Source: Pseudomonas brassicacearum
Lineage (GTDB): Bacteria > Pseudomonadota > Gammaproteobacteria > Pseudomonadales > Pseudomonadaceae
NCBI RefSeq assembly: GCF_009601685.2
Contig: NZ_CP045701.2
Location: forward strand, 1,054,001-1,118,000
Reading direction: 5' to 3'
DNA: 64,000 bases
The position numbers and the translations under genes were made by a program. Of this stretch, positions 11,401 to 21,390 are shown in pieces. Each line of letters opens with the position of its first letter. The first letter of the stretch is position 1. The notes beneath the pieces were generated by a model, which was not told the origin of the DNA, made no database searches, and saw only the letters and a list, made by a program, of their open reading frames with translations.

Positions 11401-12215
11401 AGATCCCGGCCATGGATATTGCCATCGGCCAACTGTTCCAGGGCCCTGATCTCATCGGTGCGTGGTCGTTGAAAGTGCGACCGACCGCCAAGGGCATCGC
11501 GCTGAGCAATCTGGACATGGGCCTCAAGGGCATGGTGTTGAACGGCAGTGGCGGCTGGGAAGGCGCGCCCGGTTCCACCAGCAGTTGGTACAAGGGCCGT
11601 ATCGGCGGCAAGAACCTGGGCGACGTGCTCAAGGGCTGGGGTTATGCCCCAAGCGTGACCAGCCAGAAATTCCGTCTGGATGTCGACGGCCGTTGGCCCG
11701 GCTCGCCGGCGTGGGTCGCCACCAAGCGCTTTTCCGGCAGCCTCGATGCGTCGCTGAGCAAGGGCCAGTTTGTCGAAGTTGAAGGCAGTGCCCAGGCGCT
11801 GCGGGTATTTGGCCTGCTGAACTTCAACTCCATCGGCCGACGCCTGCGCCTGGACTTCTCCGACCTGTTCAGCAAGGGCTTGAGCTACGACCGGGTCAAA
11901 GGGCTGTTGGTGGCGAGCGACGGTGTGTACGTGACCCGCGAACCCATTACCTTGACCGGGCCGTCGAGCAACCTGGAACTCAACGGCACGCTGGACATGG
12001 TGGCCGACCGGGTCGACGCCAAGCTGCTGGTGACGCTGCCGGTGACCAACAACCTGCCAATTGCCGCGCTGATCGTTGGCGCACCGGCGGTGGGTGGGGC
12101 GCTGTTTCTGATCGACAAACTGATCGGTGACCGCGTGGCGCGCTTTGCCAGCGTAAGATACGACGTCAAGGGGCCGTGGAAAGAGCCGAAGATCACCTTC
12201 GACAAGCCGTTTTGA
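8412..12215 (+). CDS. yhdP: YhdP family AsmA-like intermembrane lipid transfer protein
   Basis: This is a 1267-residue protein of the TIGR02099/YhdP family. It has one N-terminal membrane anchor (WALGLCALLLVLLALYVSLG), a very long repeat-rich beta region and an AsmA-type C-terminus. In E. coli YhdP acts with TamB and YdbH as bridge-like proteins moving phospholipids to the outer membrane. The start at ATG 8412 follows AGGGGAG; an upstream in-frame TTG is less likely. It sits 60 nt after rng. With mla and lpt in the same window, it adds to an envelope-biogenesis theme. Confidence 0.93.
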   Translation: MERLTRMMATLTRWALGLCALLLVLLALYVSLGRELVPLVAEYRADVQTRASAALGIPVHIGNLDGSWSALAPILAARDVVVGEGPNALHLDQVRAVPDLWDSLLARQVRIAHLEVSGLKISLKEGADGKWVLEGLPVQDDQPLDPQQLLERMQVVSKLSLLDSQVTLQPLEQPPLTLTYVGLSLRTGATHQRLDARLTLPDGQPVAINLRTRIRASDWKNGQADAYLSLPQSDWSKWLPKRLTQQWNFSRIKAGGEFWLSWGDGTVQSAAMRLNAPDIQGAYAERKPVQIHNLALNGYFQRGDQGFTATFDSLAMNLGETRWESRLLLQQSSATEKAEERWHLQADRLDLAPLTPLLHALAPLPEGVATAIDRLKVTGGLRNVLVDYRPQNTGDQKISFATNLDTVGFDAYRGAPAARNVSGSLSGDLGGGELRMDSKDFSLHLDPIFAKPWQYLQANARLTWKLDKQGFTLIAPYLKVLGEEGRIAGDFLIRLHFDHSQEDYMDLRVGLVDGDGRYTAKYLPAVLSPALDEWLRTAIVKGAVDEGFFQYQGSLNHGAEDAARSISLFFKVHDAELAFQPGWPSVSKVSGDVFVEDSGVRIFASQGQLLDTQVKDVSVNIPHVPSGKSSHLFLNGRFAGGLGDGLKILQSAPIGTAETFAGWEGEGDLQGSVKLDIPLVKGEQPNILVDFATDKARLKLSEPVLELTQLKGDFRFDSNKGLSGKGISARAFDRPVTAQIFAEGRAGALNTRVTASGQVEVKKLTRWLNVTQPLPVSGVVPYRLQVILDGADSQLSVSSNLKGVAVDLPAPFGMAADVGRDTVFRMTLQGPERRYWVDYGDLASFTYAAPSGKVADGRGELLLGAGDAVLPGAKGLRLRGSLSELDVSPWQDLVNKYAGQDPGGSAKQLLSSVDLSIGKLTAMGTTLDQASVQLDRKPDAWALRLGSQQAKGNVSLPDAKAAPIGIKLDYVRLPAADPTVQTDENAPDPLASVDPSKIPAMDIAIGQLFQGPDLIGAWSLKVRPTAKGIALSNLDMGLKGMVLNGSGGWEGAPGSTSSWYKGRIGGKNLGDVLKGWGYAPSVTSQKFRLDVDGRWPGSPAWVATKRFSGSLDASLSKGQFVEVEGSAQALRVFGLLNFNSIGRRLRLDFSDLFSKGLSYDRVKGLLVASDGVYVTREPITLTGPSSNLELNGTLDMVADRVDAKLLVTLPVTNNLPIAALIVGAPAVGGALFLIDKLIGDRVARFASVRYDVKGPWKEPKITFDKPF

Positions 12216-12375
12216 CAGTTCGACGCCAACTCCCTTGTGGGAGCCGGCCTGTGGGAGCAAAGCTTGCTCGCGATTGAGGTGTGTCAGTCAGCCTATATGT
12301 TGGATGTACCTGCCTCATCGCGAGCAAGCCCTGCTCCACAGCCGCCTTGGGCGAGGATAAAAAGAGGGAAGCTCC
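12216..12375. repeat. Paired extragenic palindromes (REPIN-like)
   Basis: CTGTGGGAGCAAAGCTTGCT at 12250 on and the inverted copy ending in GCTCCACAG near 12342 flank about 50 nt. This is the GTGGGAGC...GCTCGCG type common in fluorescent pseudomonads. It lies between yhdP and the nitrilase-family gene. No gene is visible. Confidence 0.7.
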
Positions 12376-13239
12376 ATGCCAGTCGCAGTGATTCAAATGG
12401 TCAGCCAGAGCGATGTGCTCGCCAACCTGGCCCGTGCCCGTGTGCTGCTGGAGCAGGCGGCCGCAGGCGGCGCAAGGCTGGCCGTGCTGCCGGAGAATTT
12501 TGCGGCGATGGGGCGGCGGGACATTGCCGATATCGGTCGTGCCGAAGCCTTTGGTCAGGGACCGATCCTGCCCTGGTTGAAACAGGTCGCCCGAGACCTC
12601 AAGTTATGGATTGTGGCCGGCACGTTGCCGTTGCCACCGGTGGACCAGCCCGAGGCCAGGTCCCATGCCTGTTCGTTGCTGGTCGACGACCAGGGCCAGA
12701 TCGTGGCGCGCTACGACAAGCTGCACCTGTTCGATGTGGATGTGGCGGACAATCGCGGGCGCTATCGCGAGTCGGATGACTATGCTTATGGCGCTAACGT
12801 GGTGGTTGCCGATACCCCCGTGGGTCGGGTGGGCCTGACGGTCTGTTATGACTTGCGATTCCCGGAGCTCTACAGCGAGCTGCGGGCTGCCGGGGCCGAG
12901 CTGATCACGGCGCCGTCGGCGTTTACCGCGGTGACCGGCGCGGCCCATTGGGACGTGCTGATCCGCGCCCGGGCCATCGAAACCCAGTGCTACGTGCTGG
13001 CGGCCGCCCAGGGCGGGGTGCATCCGGGGCCGCGGGAAACCTTCGGCCACGCCGCGATTGTCGACCCGTGGGGCCGTGTGCTGGCACAACAGGATCAAGG
13101 TGAGGCCGTGCTGCTGGCCGAGCGCGACAGCAGCGAACAGGCGTCCATCCGGGCGCGCATGCCGGTGGCCAGCCATCGGCGCTTTTTCTCGCAGGGCGCT
13201 CGACAGCGGCCTGTCCAAGACGACGAATTCAAGGCGTAA
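12376..13239 (+). CDS. Carbon-nitrogen hydrolase (nitrilase superfamily, Nit1/NitFhit-like)
   Basis: The 287-residue protein contains the full catalytic set of the superfamily: Glu40 in [10 protein letters not shown], Lys115 in [10 protein letters not shown] and Cys157 in [11 protein letters not shown]. It is closest to the Nit1/NitFhit branch, whose studied members hydrolyse deaminated glutathione, a metabolite-repair role; that role is inferred here. It is followed after 5 nt by tldD and likely cotranscribed with it, an arrangement common in Pseudomonas. Confidence 0.9.
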   Translation: MPVAVIQMVSQSDVLANLARARVLLEQAAAGGARLAVLPENFAAMGRRDIADIGRAEAFGQGPILPWLKQVARDLKLWIVAGTLPLPPVDQPEARSHACSLLVDDQGQIVARYDKLHLFDVDVADNRGRYRESDDYAYGANVVVADTPVGRVGLTVCYDLRFPELYSELRAAGAELITAPSAFTAVTGAAHWDVLIRARAIETQCYVLAAAQGGVHPGPRETFGHAAIVDPWGRVLAQQDQGEAVLLAERDSSEQASIRARMPVASHRRFFSQGARQRPVQDDEFKA

Positions 13240-13244
13240 ATCAT

Positions 13245-14687
13245 ATGAGCGGGTTGTTGTCCTCAGTCAGTGAACACCTTCTAGCCCCCGGCGGCGTGAC
13301 CCTCGAAAGCCTGCAAGGCGTGCTGGGCGATCTGGCCGGCCCGGGCATCGATGCGGCCGACCTGTATTTCCAGGGGCAGATTTCCGAGTCCTGGTCGCTG
13401 GAAGACGGCATCGTCAAGGAGGGTAGTTTCAACCTCGACCAGGGCGTGGGCGTGCGCGCCCAGTCCGGGGAAAAGACCGGTTTTGCCTACAGCAACGCCA
13501 TCACCCTCGAGGCCCTCGGCGCTGCGGCCCGTGCAGCCCGCTCGATCTCCCGCGCCGGGCAGAACGGCACTGTCCAGGCGTTCAGCAGCCAGGACGTGGC
13601 ACAGTTGTATGCGCCGGATAACCCGCTGGAAGTCATGAGCCGCGCCGAAAAAGTCGAGCTGCTCAAGCGCATCGACGTTGCCACCCGTGCCCTCGACCCG
13701 CGCATCCAGCAAGTGTCGGTCAGCATGGCCGGGGTCTGGGAACGGATCCTGGTGGCTTCCACCGACGGCGGCCTGGCGGCGGACGTGCGGCCGCTGGTGC
13801 GGTTCAACGTCAGCGTGATCGTCGAGCAGAACGGTCGCCGCGAGCGCGGTGGCCATGGCGGCGGTGGGCGCACCGACTACCGTTATTTCCTCAGCGAAGA
13901 CCGCGCCATGGGCTACGCCCGCGAAGCGCTGCGTCAGGCGCTGGTCAACCTGGAGGCCATTGCGGCCCCGGCAGGTACGTTGCCGGTGGTACTGGGGTCC
14001 GGTTGGTCCGGCGTGCTGCTGCACGAAGCAGTCGGCCACGGCCTGGAAGGCGATTTCAACCGCAAGGGCAGCTCGGCCTACAGCGGGCGCATGGGGGAAA
14101 TGGTCGCCTCGAAACTCTGCACCATTGTCGATGACGGCACCCTGGCCGGGCGTCGCGGCTCCCTGAGCGTCGACGATGAAGGCACCCCGACCGAATGCAC
14201 CACGCTGATCGAGAACGGCGTGCTCAAGGGCTACATGCAGGACAAACTCAACGCCAGGCTGATGGGCGTGGCCCGTACCGGCAACGGTCGCCGTGAGTCC
14301 TACGCGCACTTGCCGATGCCGCGCATGACCAACACCTACATGCTGGGCGGCCAAAGCGACCCGGCGGAAATCATCGCCTCGGTGAAAAAAGGTATTTATT
14401 GCGCCAACCTCGGCGGTGGCCAGGTGGACATCACCAGCGGCAAGTTCGTGTTCTCCACCAGCGAGGCCTACCTGATCGAGGACGGCAAGATCACCGCACC
14501 GGTCAAGGGCGCGACCCTGATCGGCAACGGGCCGGAGGCGATGAGCAAGGTGTCGATGGTCGGTAACGACCTGGCGCTGGACAGCGGCGTGGGTACGTGC
14601 GGCAAGGACGGGCAATCGGTGCCGGTAGGCGTCGGCCAGCCGACCCTGAAGATCGATGCGATTACCGTGGGTGGCACGGGCGGATAA
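13245..14687 (+). CDS. tldD: Metalloprotease TldD
   Basis: TldD forms a heterodimer with PmbA (TldE) that degrades unfolded peptides. It is known for microcin B17 maturation and for CcdA antitoxin turnover. The 480-residue protein carries the zinc-binding HEAVGH motif at residues 260-265, characteristic of the TldD half of the pair. The C-terminal domain has the typical glycine-rich segments ([18 protein letters not shown]). Its partner pmbA lies about 0.9 kb downstream, separated by the inverted yjgA gene. Confidence 0.97.
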   Translation: MSGLLSSVSEHLLAPGGVTLESLQGVLGDLAGPGIDAADLYFQGQISESWSLEDGIVKEGSFNLDQGVGVRAQSGEKTGFAYSNAITLEALGAAARAARSISRAGQNGTVQAFSSQDVAQLYAPDNPLEVMSRAEKVELLKRIDVATRALDPRIQQVSVSMAGVWERILVASTDGGLAADVRPLVRFNVSVIVEQNGRRERGGHGGGGRTDYRYFLSEDRAMGYAREALRQALVNLEAIAAPAGTLPVVLGSGWSGVLLHEAVGHGLEGDFNRKGSSAYSGRMGEMVASKLCTIVDDGTLAGRRGSLSVDDEGTPTECTTLIENGVLKGYMQDKLNARLMGVARTGNGRRESYAHLPMPRMTNTYMLGGQSDPAEIIASVKKGIYCANLGGGQVDITSGKFVFSTSEAYLIEDGKITAPVKGATLIGNGPEAMSKVSMVGNDLALDSGVGTCGKDGQSVPVGVGQPTLKIDAITVGGTGG

Positions 14688-14712
14688 GCATGTACACGAA
14701 CTCCCAGGAGCC

Positions 14713-14789
14713 ATGTAGAAACCATGTTGAAGCTACGTAGAAGCTACGTAGAAGCTATGTAGGAGCCGTGTAGGAGCTGTGTAGGAGCT
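14713..14789 (+). repeat. 11-bp tandem repeat, seven units
   Basis: Seven consecutive 11-bp units run without a break, from ATGTAGAAACC through ACGTAGAAGCT (twice, identical) to GTGTAGGAGCT (twice, identical). They abut GTCGAGTGCAACGAGGCTGC, the left arm of the GATCGCAGCC repeat family. The terminal TGTAGGAGCTG of that element appears to have been copied in tandem outwards. Confidence 0.9.
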
Positions 14790-14926
14790 GTCGAGTGCAA
14801 CGAGGCTGCGATCTTTCCCCAGACACTTAAGTCTCAAGCGAAAGATCAAAAGATCAAAAGATCAAAAGATCAAAAGATCAAAAGATCAAAAGATCGCAGC
14901 CTACGGCAGCTCCTACAGAACGGATG
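14790..14926. repeat. GATCGCAGCC inverted repeat with an expanded 8-bp microsatellite
   Basis: The left arm GAGGCTGCGATCTTTC pairs with GATCGCAGCC and GGCAGCTCCTACA on the right. Inside, at 14840-14895, seven 8-bp units occur in a row: one GAAAGATC and six identical AAAAGATC. Other copies of this element in the window carry only one or two such units, so this locus has expanded. The element lies between convergent tldD and yjgA. Confidence 0.88.
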
Positions 14927-14930
14927 AAAC

Positions 14931-15455
14931 TCAGCGCAGGCCGCGTTGGGTTTCGTCCAGCTCACGGATGTACTTGAAGATTTTACGGCTCGAGGCTGGT
15001 GGCTTGTTCTGCGCCAGTTCGTGCTGGGCCTGACGGATCAGGGAGCGCAATTGCTGACGATCAGCCTCCGGGTAGTCGATGACGAATTTTTCCAGCACGC
15101 CGTCGTCGCCTGCGATCAAGCGATCGCGCCAGCGCTCCAGATTGTGGAAACGTTCGTTGTACTGTCGGGTGGAGGCATCGAGTTGATCGAGCAGGACCAG
15201 GATGGCGTCAGTGTCCTGATCGCGCATCAGTTTGCCGATGAATTGCAGGTGCCGTTTACGCGCGATATTCGCGGTGTGCTTGGGCGCATCGGCCAGGGCC
15301 CGGCGCAAGGCGTCGGTCAACGGCAGTTTGGCCAGCAAGTCAGGCTTGAGTGTTGTCAGGCGCTCGCCGAGGTCAACCAGAGCATGCAGCTCGCGTTTGA
15401 CCTGGGATTTGCTTTTTTCACCCTCGTAGAGGGAGTCGTCGTAAGAATCAACCAT
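14931..15455 (-). CDS. darP: Ribosome-associated protein DarP/YjgA (DUF615)
   Basis: This 174-residue basic, helical protein of the YjgA/DarP family associates with late 50S assembly intermediates and the peptidyl-transferase centre region. Family features seen include [12 protein letters not shown] near the N-terminus and [13 protein letters not shown] in the middle. The start is set at ATG 15455 ([17 protein letters not shown]); the frame stays open further upstream but into non-family sequence. It lies inverted between tldD and pmbA. Confidence 0.93.
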   Translation of the reverse strand: MVDSYDDSLYEGEKSKSQVKRELHALVDLGERLTTLKPDLLAKLPLTDALRRALADAPKHTANIARKRHLQFIGKLMRDQDTDAILVLLDQLDASTRQYNERFHNLERWRDRLIAGDDGVLEKFVIDYPEADRQQLRSLIRQAQHELAQNKPPASSRKIFKYIRELDETQRGLR

Positions 15456-15563
15456 GGTGGCAGTCCGCAAAGAAACGCCGCCATGATAACCAGTCGGGGG
15501 CCGCTTGTCCGGCCCGGTCGCTCGATGGCCATCACCGAAAAGAGAATTTGAGTGGAGAACACC

Positions 15564-16910
15564 ATGAGTGCAGTTCAAAGCGTCGGCCCGCAAGCATTGC
15601 CGGCACTGCAGGAACAAGTCGAGCAGATCCTTGCCGAGGCCAAGCGCCAGGGCGCCAGTGCCTGTGAGGTGGCGGTGTCCCTGGAACAGGGCCTGTCGAC
15701 GTCGGTGCGCCAGCGTGAGGTGGAAACCGTCGAATTCAATCGCGACCAGGGGTTCGGTATCACGTTGTACATGGGCCAGCGCAAGGGCTCGGCCAGCACC
15801 TCGGCGAGCGGCCCGGAGGCGATTCGCGAAACCGTCGCCGCGGCACTGGCGATTGCCAAGCACACTTCAGAAGACGAAGCCTCGGGCCTGGCCGATGCCG
15901 CGCTGATGTGCAAGGAGCTGCGCGACTTCGACCTGTTCCACGCCTGGGACATCACCCCCGAGCAGGCCATCGAACAGGCACTGCGTTGCGAAGCTGCGGC
16001 ATTCGAGGCCGACAGCCGGATCAAGAACGCCGACGGCACGACGCTCAATACCCACCAGGGCTGCCGGGTCTATGGCAACAGCCACGGTTTCATCGGCGGT
16101 TATGCATCGACCCGCCACAGCCTCAGTTGCGTGATGATCGCCGAAGCCGACGGCCAGATGCAGCGCGATTACTGGTACGACGTGAGCCGTCAGGGCGCCT
16201 TGCTCGCGGATCCTGTGAGCATTGGCCAGAAAGCCGCGCAACGGGCGGCCAGCCGCCTGGGCGCGCGCCCGGTGCCGACCTGTGAGGTGCCGGTGTTGTT
16301 TTCGGCCGAGCTGGCTGGTGGCTTGTTCGGCAGCTTCCTGTCGGCGGTGTCCGGCGGCAACCTGTACCGCAAGTCGTCGTTCCTCGAGGGAGCGCTGGGC
16401 CAGAAGTTGTTCCCGCAATGGATGACCATCGACGAGCGTCCACACCTGATGCAGGCCATGGGCAGCTCGGCGTTCGACGGCGATGGCCTGGCCACTTACG
16501 CCAAGCCGTTCGTGGAAAACGGCGAGCTGGTGTCCTACATCCTCGGTACCTATTCGGGCCGCAAGCTCGGCATGCCGAGCACCGCCAATGCCGGCGGCGT
16601 GCATAACCTGTTCGTGACCCATGGCGAAGAAGACCAGGCCGCCTTGCTGCGGCGCATGGGCCGGGGGCTGCTGGTGACCGAACTGATGGGCCACGGCCTG
16701 AACATGGTCACCGGGGACTATTCCCGTGGCGCGGCGGGTTTCTGGGTCGAGAACGGCGAGATCCAGTTCCCGGTCCAGGAAGTGACCATCGCCGGGAACA
16801 TGCGCGACATGTTCAAGCAGATCGTAGCGGTGGGCAACGACCTGGAGCTGCGCAGCAACATCCGCACCGGTTCGGTGTTGATCGAGCGTATGACGGTGGC
16901 GGGTAGCTAA
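15564..16910 (+). CDS. pmbA: Metalloprotease subunit PmbA (TldE)
   Basis: This is the partner of TldD in the heterodimeric peptidase. The 448-residue protein shares the fold ([19 protein letters not shown]) but has no HExxxH motif, as expected for the TldE half. The ATG at 15564 follows GGAGA and is preferred to the GTG four codons upstream. A strong bidirectional terminator follows 12 nt after the stop. Confidence 0.96.
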   Translation: MSAVQSVGPQALPALQEQVEQILAEAKRQGASACEVAVSLEQGLSTSVRQREVETVEFNRDQGFGITLYMGQRKGSASTSASGPEAIRETVAAALAIAKHTSEDEASGLADAALMCKELRDFDLFHAWDITPEQAIEQALRCEAAAFEADSRIKNADGTTLNTHQGCRVYGNSHGFIGGYASTRHSLSCVMIAEADGQMQRDYWYDVSRQGALLADPVSIGQKAAQRAASRLGARPVPTCEVPVLFSAELAGGLFGSFLSAVSGGNLYRKSSFLEGALGQKLFPQWMTIDERPHLMQAMGSSAFDGDGLATYAKPFVENGELVSYILGTYSGRKLGMPSTANAGGVHNLFVTHGEEDQAALLRRMGRGLLVTELMGHGLNMVTGDYSRGAAGFWVENGEIQFPVQEVTIAGNMRDMFKQIVAVGNDLELRSNIRTGSVLIERMTVAGS

Positions 16911-16922
16911 CGCTCAGCGCGT

Positions 16923-16960
16923 AAAAAAGCGCGTCATCCACTGGATGACGCGCCTTTTTT
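16923..16960. terminator. Bidirectional terminator between pmbA and ptsO
   Basis: A 12-bp perfect stem (GCGCGTCATCCA / TGGATGACGCGC) with a minimal loop is flanked by A6 on the left and T6 on the right. It can therefore terminate transcription in both directions, fitting the convergent pmbA and ptsO genes. Confidence 0.92.
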
Positions 16961-16993
16961 GTGCCCAATGAATCCGCCTTGGGACCTGGGCAG

Positions 16994-17269
16994 TTACTCG
17001 CCTTCGTCGAAATATCGGTTGATCAGGTCCACCAGCGCGTCCATCGCTTCCTGTGCCTGTTCACCTTCGGTGAGCAGGTGGATCTTGGTGCCCTTGCCGG
17101 CGGCGAGCATCATCATCGCCATGATGCTTTTACCGTCGACCGCAGTCTCGGGCGTGCGGCCAACCCTGATGGTGGTGTCCTTGAACTGGCCCGCGACTCC
17201 GACGAACTTGGCCGACGCTCGGGCATGCAAACCCAGCTTGTTGATGATTTCAATTTCCTGAGCAGGCAT
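16994..17269 (-). CDS. ptsO: HPr-like phosphocarrier NPr (nitrogen PTS)
   Basis: NPr passes phosphate from EI-Ntr (PtsP) to EIIA-Ntr (PtsN) in the regulatory nitrogen PTS. The 91-residue protein has the phospho-acceptor His15 in LGLHARAS and the GKSIMAMMMLAA segment that surrounds the regulatory-Ser position of HPr. It is the last gene of the rpoN cluster, 15 nt after rapZ. Confidence 0.96.
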   Translation of the reverse strand: MPAQEIEIINKLGLHARASAKFVGVAGQFKDTTIRVGRTPETAVDGKSIMAMMMLAAGKGTKIHLLTEGEQAQEAMDALVDLINRYFDEGE

Positions 17270-17284
17270 CGCGATGTGAATCCT

Positions 17285-18142
17285 TTAGCTGAGGTCGCGG
17301 TGGCGAACCTGGACGTTCTTCAGGGATTGTTGCAGGAGTTGACCCAGGCGTTCGGTCAGGTAGACGGAGCGGTGATGTCCACCGGTACAACCGATGGCGA
17401 TCGTGACATAGGCGCGGTTGCTCGCGGCAAAGCGGGGCAGCCATTTGAGCAGGTAGCTGGAGATGTCCTGGTACATTTCCTCGACATCCGGCTGGGCGGC
17501 CAGGTAATCGATCACCGGTTGGTCGAGCCCGGATTGCTCGCGCAATTCCGGTTTCCAATAAGGATTGGGCAGGCAGCGCACATCGAACACCAGGTCGGCG
17601 TCTACGGGCATGCCACGCTTGAAACCGAACGACTCCACCAGGAACGCCGTGCCCGGCTCAGGCTGGTTGAGCAGGCGCAGCTTGATCGTGTCGCGCAACT
17701 GATACAGGTTCAGGTGCGTGGTGTTGACCTTCAGGTCCGCCAAGTCGGCGATCGGCCCCAATAGTTGGCTTTCATCCTCGATGGCTTCGGCCAGGGAGCG
17801 GTTGGCATTGCTCAGCGGGTGGCGCCGGCGGGTTTCGGAAAAACGCTTGAGCAGTGTCTCTTCATCGGCATCCAGGTACAGCACGTCGCACTGGATATGC
17901 CGGCTGCGCACTTCCTCGAGCAGTTCAGGAAAACGCGACAGGTGGCTTGGCAGGTTACGCGCATCGATGGAGACCGCCACCAGTGGCTGCGCCAGCTCGG
18001 TGTGGATCAGGGCGCGCTCGGCCAGTTCCGGCAGCAGGCCGGCGGGCAAATTGTCGATGCAATAGTAGCCGCTGTCCTCAAGCACGGCGAGGGCCGTGCT
18101 TTTACCGGAGCCGGAGCGGCCACTGACAATGATCATGCGCAT
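17285..18142 (-). CDS. rapZ: RNase adapter protein RapZ
   Basis: RapZ is an NTP-binding protein; in enterobacteria it delivers the GlmZ sRNA to RNase E and senses glucosamine-6-phosphate. The 285-residue protein has Walker [10 protein letters not shown] at residues 8-16 and the conserved C-terminal domain ([22 protein letters not shown]). It is 2 nt downstream of ptsN. The RNA target in Pseudomonas is not evident from this sequence. Confidence 0.95.
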   Translation of the reverse strand: MRMIIVSGRSGSGKSTALAVLEDSGYYCIDNLPAGLLPELAERALIHTELAQPLVAVSIDARNLPSHLSRFPELLEEVRSRHIQCDVLYLDADEETLLKRFSETRRRHPLSNANRSLAEAIEDESQLLGPIADLADLKVNTTHLNLYQLRDTIKLRLLNQPEPGTAFLVESFGFKRGMPVDADLVFDVRCLPNPYWKPELREQSGLDQPVIDYLAAQPDVEEMYQDISSYLLKWLPRFAASNRAYVTIAIGCTGGHHRSVYLTERLGQLLQQSLKNVQVRHRDLS

Positions 18143-18144
18143 TT

Positions 18145-18609
18145 TTAATGACCGTTCTGCTCGTCCAGGACAACCTGGTACAACGCTTCGTTGCTTGGTG
18201 CGCTGCGCAGTTTTTCGCGCACTTCCTTGCGGTCCAGCATGCTGGCAATCTGGCGCAGCAGCTCGAGGTGCGCATCGGTCGCCGCTTCCGGTACCAGCAA
18301 TACAAACAGCAGGTCGACCGGGGCGCCGTCGATGGCGTCGAAATCGATAGCCGTTTCAAGGTGCAACAGCGCGCTGATCGGCGCCTCACAGCCCTTGAGA
18401 CGGCAATGGGGAATGGCGATGCCGTTGCCAAAACCGGTGGAACCGAGTTTTTCACGGGCAACCAGGGCCTCGAAGACGTCCTGCATGACCAGATCAGGCA
18501 CCTCGCGGTGGATCAGGTTGGCAATGTGTTCGAGGGCTTTCTTTTTACTGCCGCCCGGCGCGTTCACTTGGGAGCGGCCGGGGGTCAGGATGGTTTCTAG
18601 TCGGATCAT
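18145..18609 (-). CDS. ptsN: PTS EIIA-Ntr regulatory protein
   Basis: This is the terminal phospho-acceptor of the nitrogen PTS, controlling potassium and carbon/nitrogen functions by its phosphorylation state. The 154-residue protein has the active His68 in [10 protein letters not shown]. It lies in the fixed order rpoN-hpf-ptsN-rapZ-ptsO with gaps of 76, 12, 2 and 15 nt, so the last four genes are probably cotranscribed. Confidence 0.96.
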   Translation of the reverse strand: MIRLETILTPGRSQVNAPGGSKKKALEHIANLIHREVPDLVMQDVFEALVAREKLGSTGFGNGIAIPHCRLKGCEAPISALLHLETAIDFDAIDGAPVDLLFVLLVPEAATDAHLELLRQIASMLDRKEVREKLRSAPSNEALYQVVLDEQNGH

Positions 18610-18621
18610 GGATTGGGGGGG

Positions 18622-18930
18622 TTAACGACCGGTCGCGCCCTGGAGGAGGCTCTGGGTCTTTTCCTTATGCTTTTTGAGTTGGCGATCCAGCTTGTCGGTC
18701 AGCAGGTCAATCGCGGCATACATGTCTGTGTGCTCTGCGTTGGCAACCACTTCTCCGCCGGGGATATGCAGCGTGGCTTCGATTTTCTGCAGCAGTTTCT
18801 CGACGGTCATCGTGACTTGCACGTTGGTGATCTTGTCGAAATGCCTCTCCAATCGGTCGAGTTTTTCGCCGATGTAGGTGCGCAGGGGTTCGGTCACTTC
18901 CAGTTGGTGTCCACTGATGTTGACTTGCAT
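18622..18930 (-). CDS. hpf: Ribosome hibernation promoting factor
   Basis: This is a short-form HPF/YfiA protein of 102 residues that binds the 30S decoding region and drives 70S inactivation and 100S dimer formation in stationary phase. The start MQVNISGHQLEVTEPLR is the family N-terminus; upstream in-frame codons are non-family. It sits directly downstream of rpoN, as in most gammaproteobacteria. Confidence 0.95.
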   Translation of the reverse strand: MQVNISGHQLEVTEPLRTYIGEKLDRLERHFDKITNVQVTMTVEKLLQKIEATLHIPGGEVVANAEHTDMYAAIDLLTDKLDRQLKKHKEKTQSLLQGATGR

Positions 18931-19006
18931 ACAGCTTCTCCTTCGTTGCCAGTGCATAAAGCGGCAGGCAGAAATGCCTGCCACTGGAACGCTGTGGCGT
19001 GGCCTG

Positions 19007-20500
19007 TTACATCAACCGCTTGCGTTCGCTCGAAGGCGCGATCCCGAGGGATTCGCGGTATTTGGCGACGGTACGGCGGGCCACCTGAATGCCTTGTGCC
19101 TCCAGTAAACCAGCGATCTTGCTGTCACTCAACGGCTTTTTCTGATTTTCCGCGGCCACCAGTTTTTTGATGATCGCGCGGATGGCCGTGGACGAGCATT
19201 CGCCGCCTTCGGAGGTGCTGACGTGGCTGGAGAAAAAATATTTCAATTCATAGATGCCCCGGGGGGTATGCATGAATTTCTGGGTGGTTACCCGGGAAAT
19301 CGTCGACTCGTGCATGCCCACTGCCTCGGCAATGTCATGCAGGACCAACGGTTTCATCGCTTCATCGCCATACTCCAGGAAGCCGCGCTGATGCTCGACG
19401 ATCTGGGTGGCCACTTTCATCAGGGTTTCGTTGCGGCTTTGCAGGCTCTTGATGAACCAGCGCGCCTCCTGCAACTGGTTGCGCATGAAAGTGTTGTCGG
19501 CGCTGGTGTCGGCGCGCTTCACAAAGCCGGCGTACTGGGCGTTGACCCGCAGCTTGGGCACCGATTCCTGGTTGAGCTCCACCAGCCAGCGGTCGTTGTG
19601 CTTGCGCACGATTACGTCTGGAACCACGTATTCGGGCTCGGTGGATTCGATCTGCGAGCCGGGGCGCGGGTTGAGGCTCTGCACCAGTTCGATCACCTGG
19701 CGCAGTTCATCTTCCTTGAGCTTCATGCGACGCATCAACTGGCTGTAGTCGCGACCGCCCAGCAAGTCGATGTAGTCGGTGACCAGCCGCTTGGCTTCGG
19801 CCAGCCACGGGGTCTTGGCGGACAACTGGCGCAGTTGCAGCAACAGGCACTCGCCCAGGTTGCGGGCGCCGATGCCAGCCGGTTCGAACTGCTGGATGCG
19901 ATGGAGGACGGCTTCGATCTCGTCCAGCTCGATGTCGAGCTCGGGATCGAAGGCTTCGAGGATTTCTTCGAGGGTCTCGTCCAGGTAGCCCTGGTTGTTG
20001 ATGCAATCGATCAGGGTCACGGCGATCAGGCGATCGGTGTCGGACATCGGCGCCAGGTTCAGCTGCCACAGCAGGTGGCTTTGCAGGCTTTCGCCGGCGG
20101 AGGTGCGGGTGGTGAAGTCCCACTCGTCGTCATCGCTGCTCGGCAGGCTGCTGGCGCTGGTCTGATAGACGTCTTCCCAGGCCGTGTCCACGGGCAGTTC
20201 GTTGGGGATGCGTTCGTTCCATTCGCCATCCTCGAGGTTGTCCACCGTCGGGGCGGCTTCCTGGTAGGTCGGTTCCGGGATTTCGGTGTTGGTCTTCTGC
20301 TCGACGTTGTCGGCCAGTGGGTCGGTGTTGTCGAAGTCGTCGCCTTCTTCCTGGCGTTCGAGCATCGGATTGGACTCCAGGGCCTCCTGGATCTCCTGTT
20401 GCAGGTCCAGGGTCGACAATTGGAGCAGGCGGATGGCCTGTTGCAGCTGCGGTGTCATCGTCAGCTGCTGGCCCATTCTCAAGACTAGCGATGGTTTCAT
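19007..20500 (-). CDS. rpoN: RNA polymerase sigma-54 factor
   Basis: Sigma-54 recognises -24/-12 promoters and needs AAA+ activators. The 497-residue protein has the Gln-rich N-terminal activator-interacting region ([23 protein letters not shown]), an acidic region II, the core-binding domain, the HTH ([23 protein letters not shown]) and the RpoN box [10 protein letters not shown] near the C-terminus. A 164-nt spacer separates it from lptB, so it probably also has its own promoter. Confidence 0.98.
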   Translation of the reverse strand: MKPSLVLRMGQQLTMTPQLQQAIRLLQLSTLDLQQEIQEALESNPMLERQEEGDDFDNTDPLADNVEQKTNTEIPEPTYQEAAPTVDNLEDGEWNERIPNELPVDTAWEDVYQTSASSLPSSDDDEWDFTTRTSAGESLQSHLLWQLNLAPMSDTDRLIAVTLIDCINNQGYLDETLEEILEAFDPELDIELDEIEAVLHRIQQFEPAGIGARNLGECLLLQLRQLSAKTPWLAEAKRLVTDYIDLLGGRDYSQLMRRMKLKEDELRQVIELVQSLNPRPGSQIESTEPEYVVPDVIVRKHNDRWLVELNQESVPKLRVNAQYAGFVKRADTSADNTFMRNQLQEARWFIKSLQSRNETLMKVATQIVEHQRGFLEYGDEAMKPLVLHDIAEAVGMHESTISRVTTQKFMHTPRGIYELKYFFSSHVSTSEGGECSSTAIRAIIKKLVAAENQKKPLSDSKIAGLLEAQGIQVARRTVAKYRESLGIAPSSERKRLM

Positions 20501-20664
20501 GGCAGGGGCTTAACACCTTATTCGCCGGCGCACATGCGCCATCCACTACAGGGCGCCGAAGCGCCAAACTTAAGCAAATTATATGCCTGAAACTGAAGTG
20601 TTTGCCTAGGGCGTCGCCATAATAAAATGAAACGACGCTCTAACGATTCGCCAGACACTTTGGC

Positions 20665-21390
20665 TTACAGGCGGAACTCATGGCCCAGATACACTTCCTT
20701 GACCAGGTCATTGGCCAGGATCGCTGCGGAGTCGCCTTCGGCGATCAGCTGGCCGTCATTGACAATGTAGGCGGTTTCGCAGATATCCAGCGTCTCGCGC
20801 ACGTTGTGGTCGGTGATCAGCACGCCGATCCCCTTGGCCTTGAGGTGATGGATGATCTGCTTGATGTCGCCCACCGAGATGGGGTCCACGCCGGCGAACG
20901 GTTCGTCGAGCAGGATGAACTTCGGTGCGGTGGCCAGGGCGCGGGCGATTTCCACGCGGCGCCGCTCGCCCCCGGACAGGCTCATGCCCAGGTTGTCGCG
21001 AATGTGGCTGATGTGGAATTCCTGCAGCAGGCTTTCCAATTCCTGGCGACGACCGGCCTTGTCGAGTTCCTTGCGGGTCTCGAGGATCGCCATGATGTTG
21101 TCGGCAACCGACAGTTTGCGGAAGATCGACGCTTCTTGCGGCAAATAGCCGATACCTGCCTTCGCCCGGCCGTGCATCGGCTGGTGGCTGACATCCAGGT
21201 CGTCGATCAGTACGCGACCCTGGTCGGCCTGGACCAGGCCGACGATCATGTAGAAGCAAGTGGTCTTGCCCGCGCCGTTGGGGCCGAGCAGGCCGACGAT
21301 CTGGCCGCTGTCGATGGACAGGCTGACATCACGCACGACTTGACGGCTCTTGTAGCTCTTGGCCAGATGCTGAGCTTTCAGAGTTGCCAT
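20665..21390 (-). CDS. lptB: LPS export ABC transporter ATPase LptB
   Basis: This ATPase of the LptB2FGC complex powers LPS extraction from the inner membrane. The 241-residue protein has Walker [10 protein letters not shown] (36-44), the signature LSGGERRR, Walker [14 protein letters not shown] and the H-loop ITDHNVRE. Its ATG overlaps the lptA stop by one base (TAATG). The family tail YLGHEFRL is intact. Confidence 0.97.
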   Translation of the reverse strand: MATLKAQHLAKSYKSRQVVRDVSLSIDSGQIVGLLGPNGAGKTTCFYMIVGLVQADQGRVLIDDLDVSHQPMHGRAKAGIGYLPQEASIFRKLSVADNIMAILETRKELDKAGRRQELESLLQEFHISHIRDNLGMSLSGGERRRVEIARALATAPKFILLDEPFAGVDPISVGDIKQIIHHLKAKGIGVLITDHNVRETLDICETAYIVNDGQLIAEGDSAAILANDLVKEVYLGHEFRL

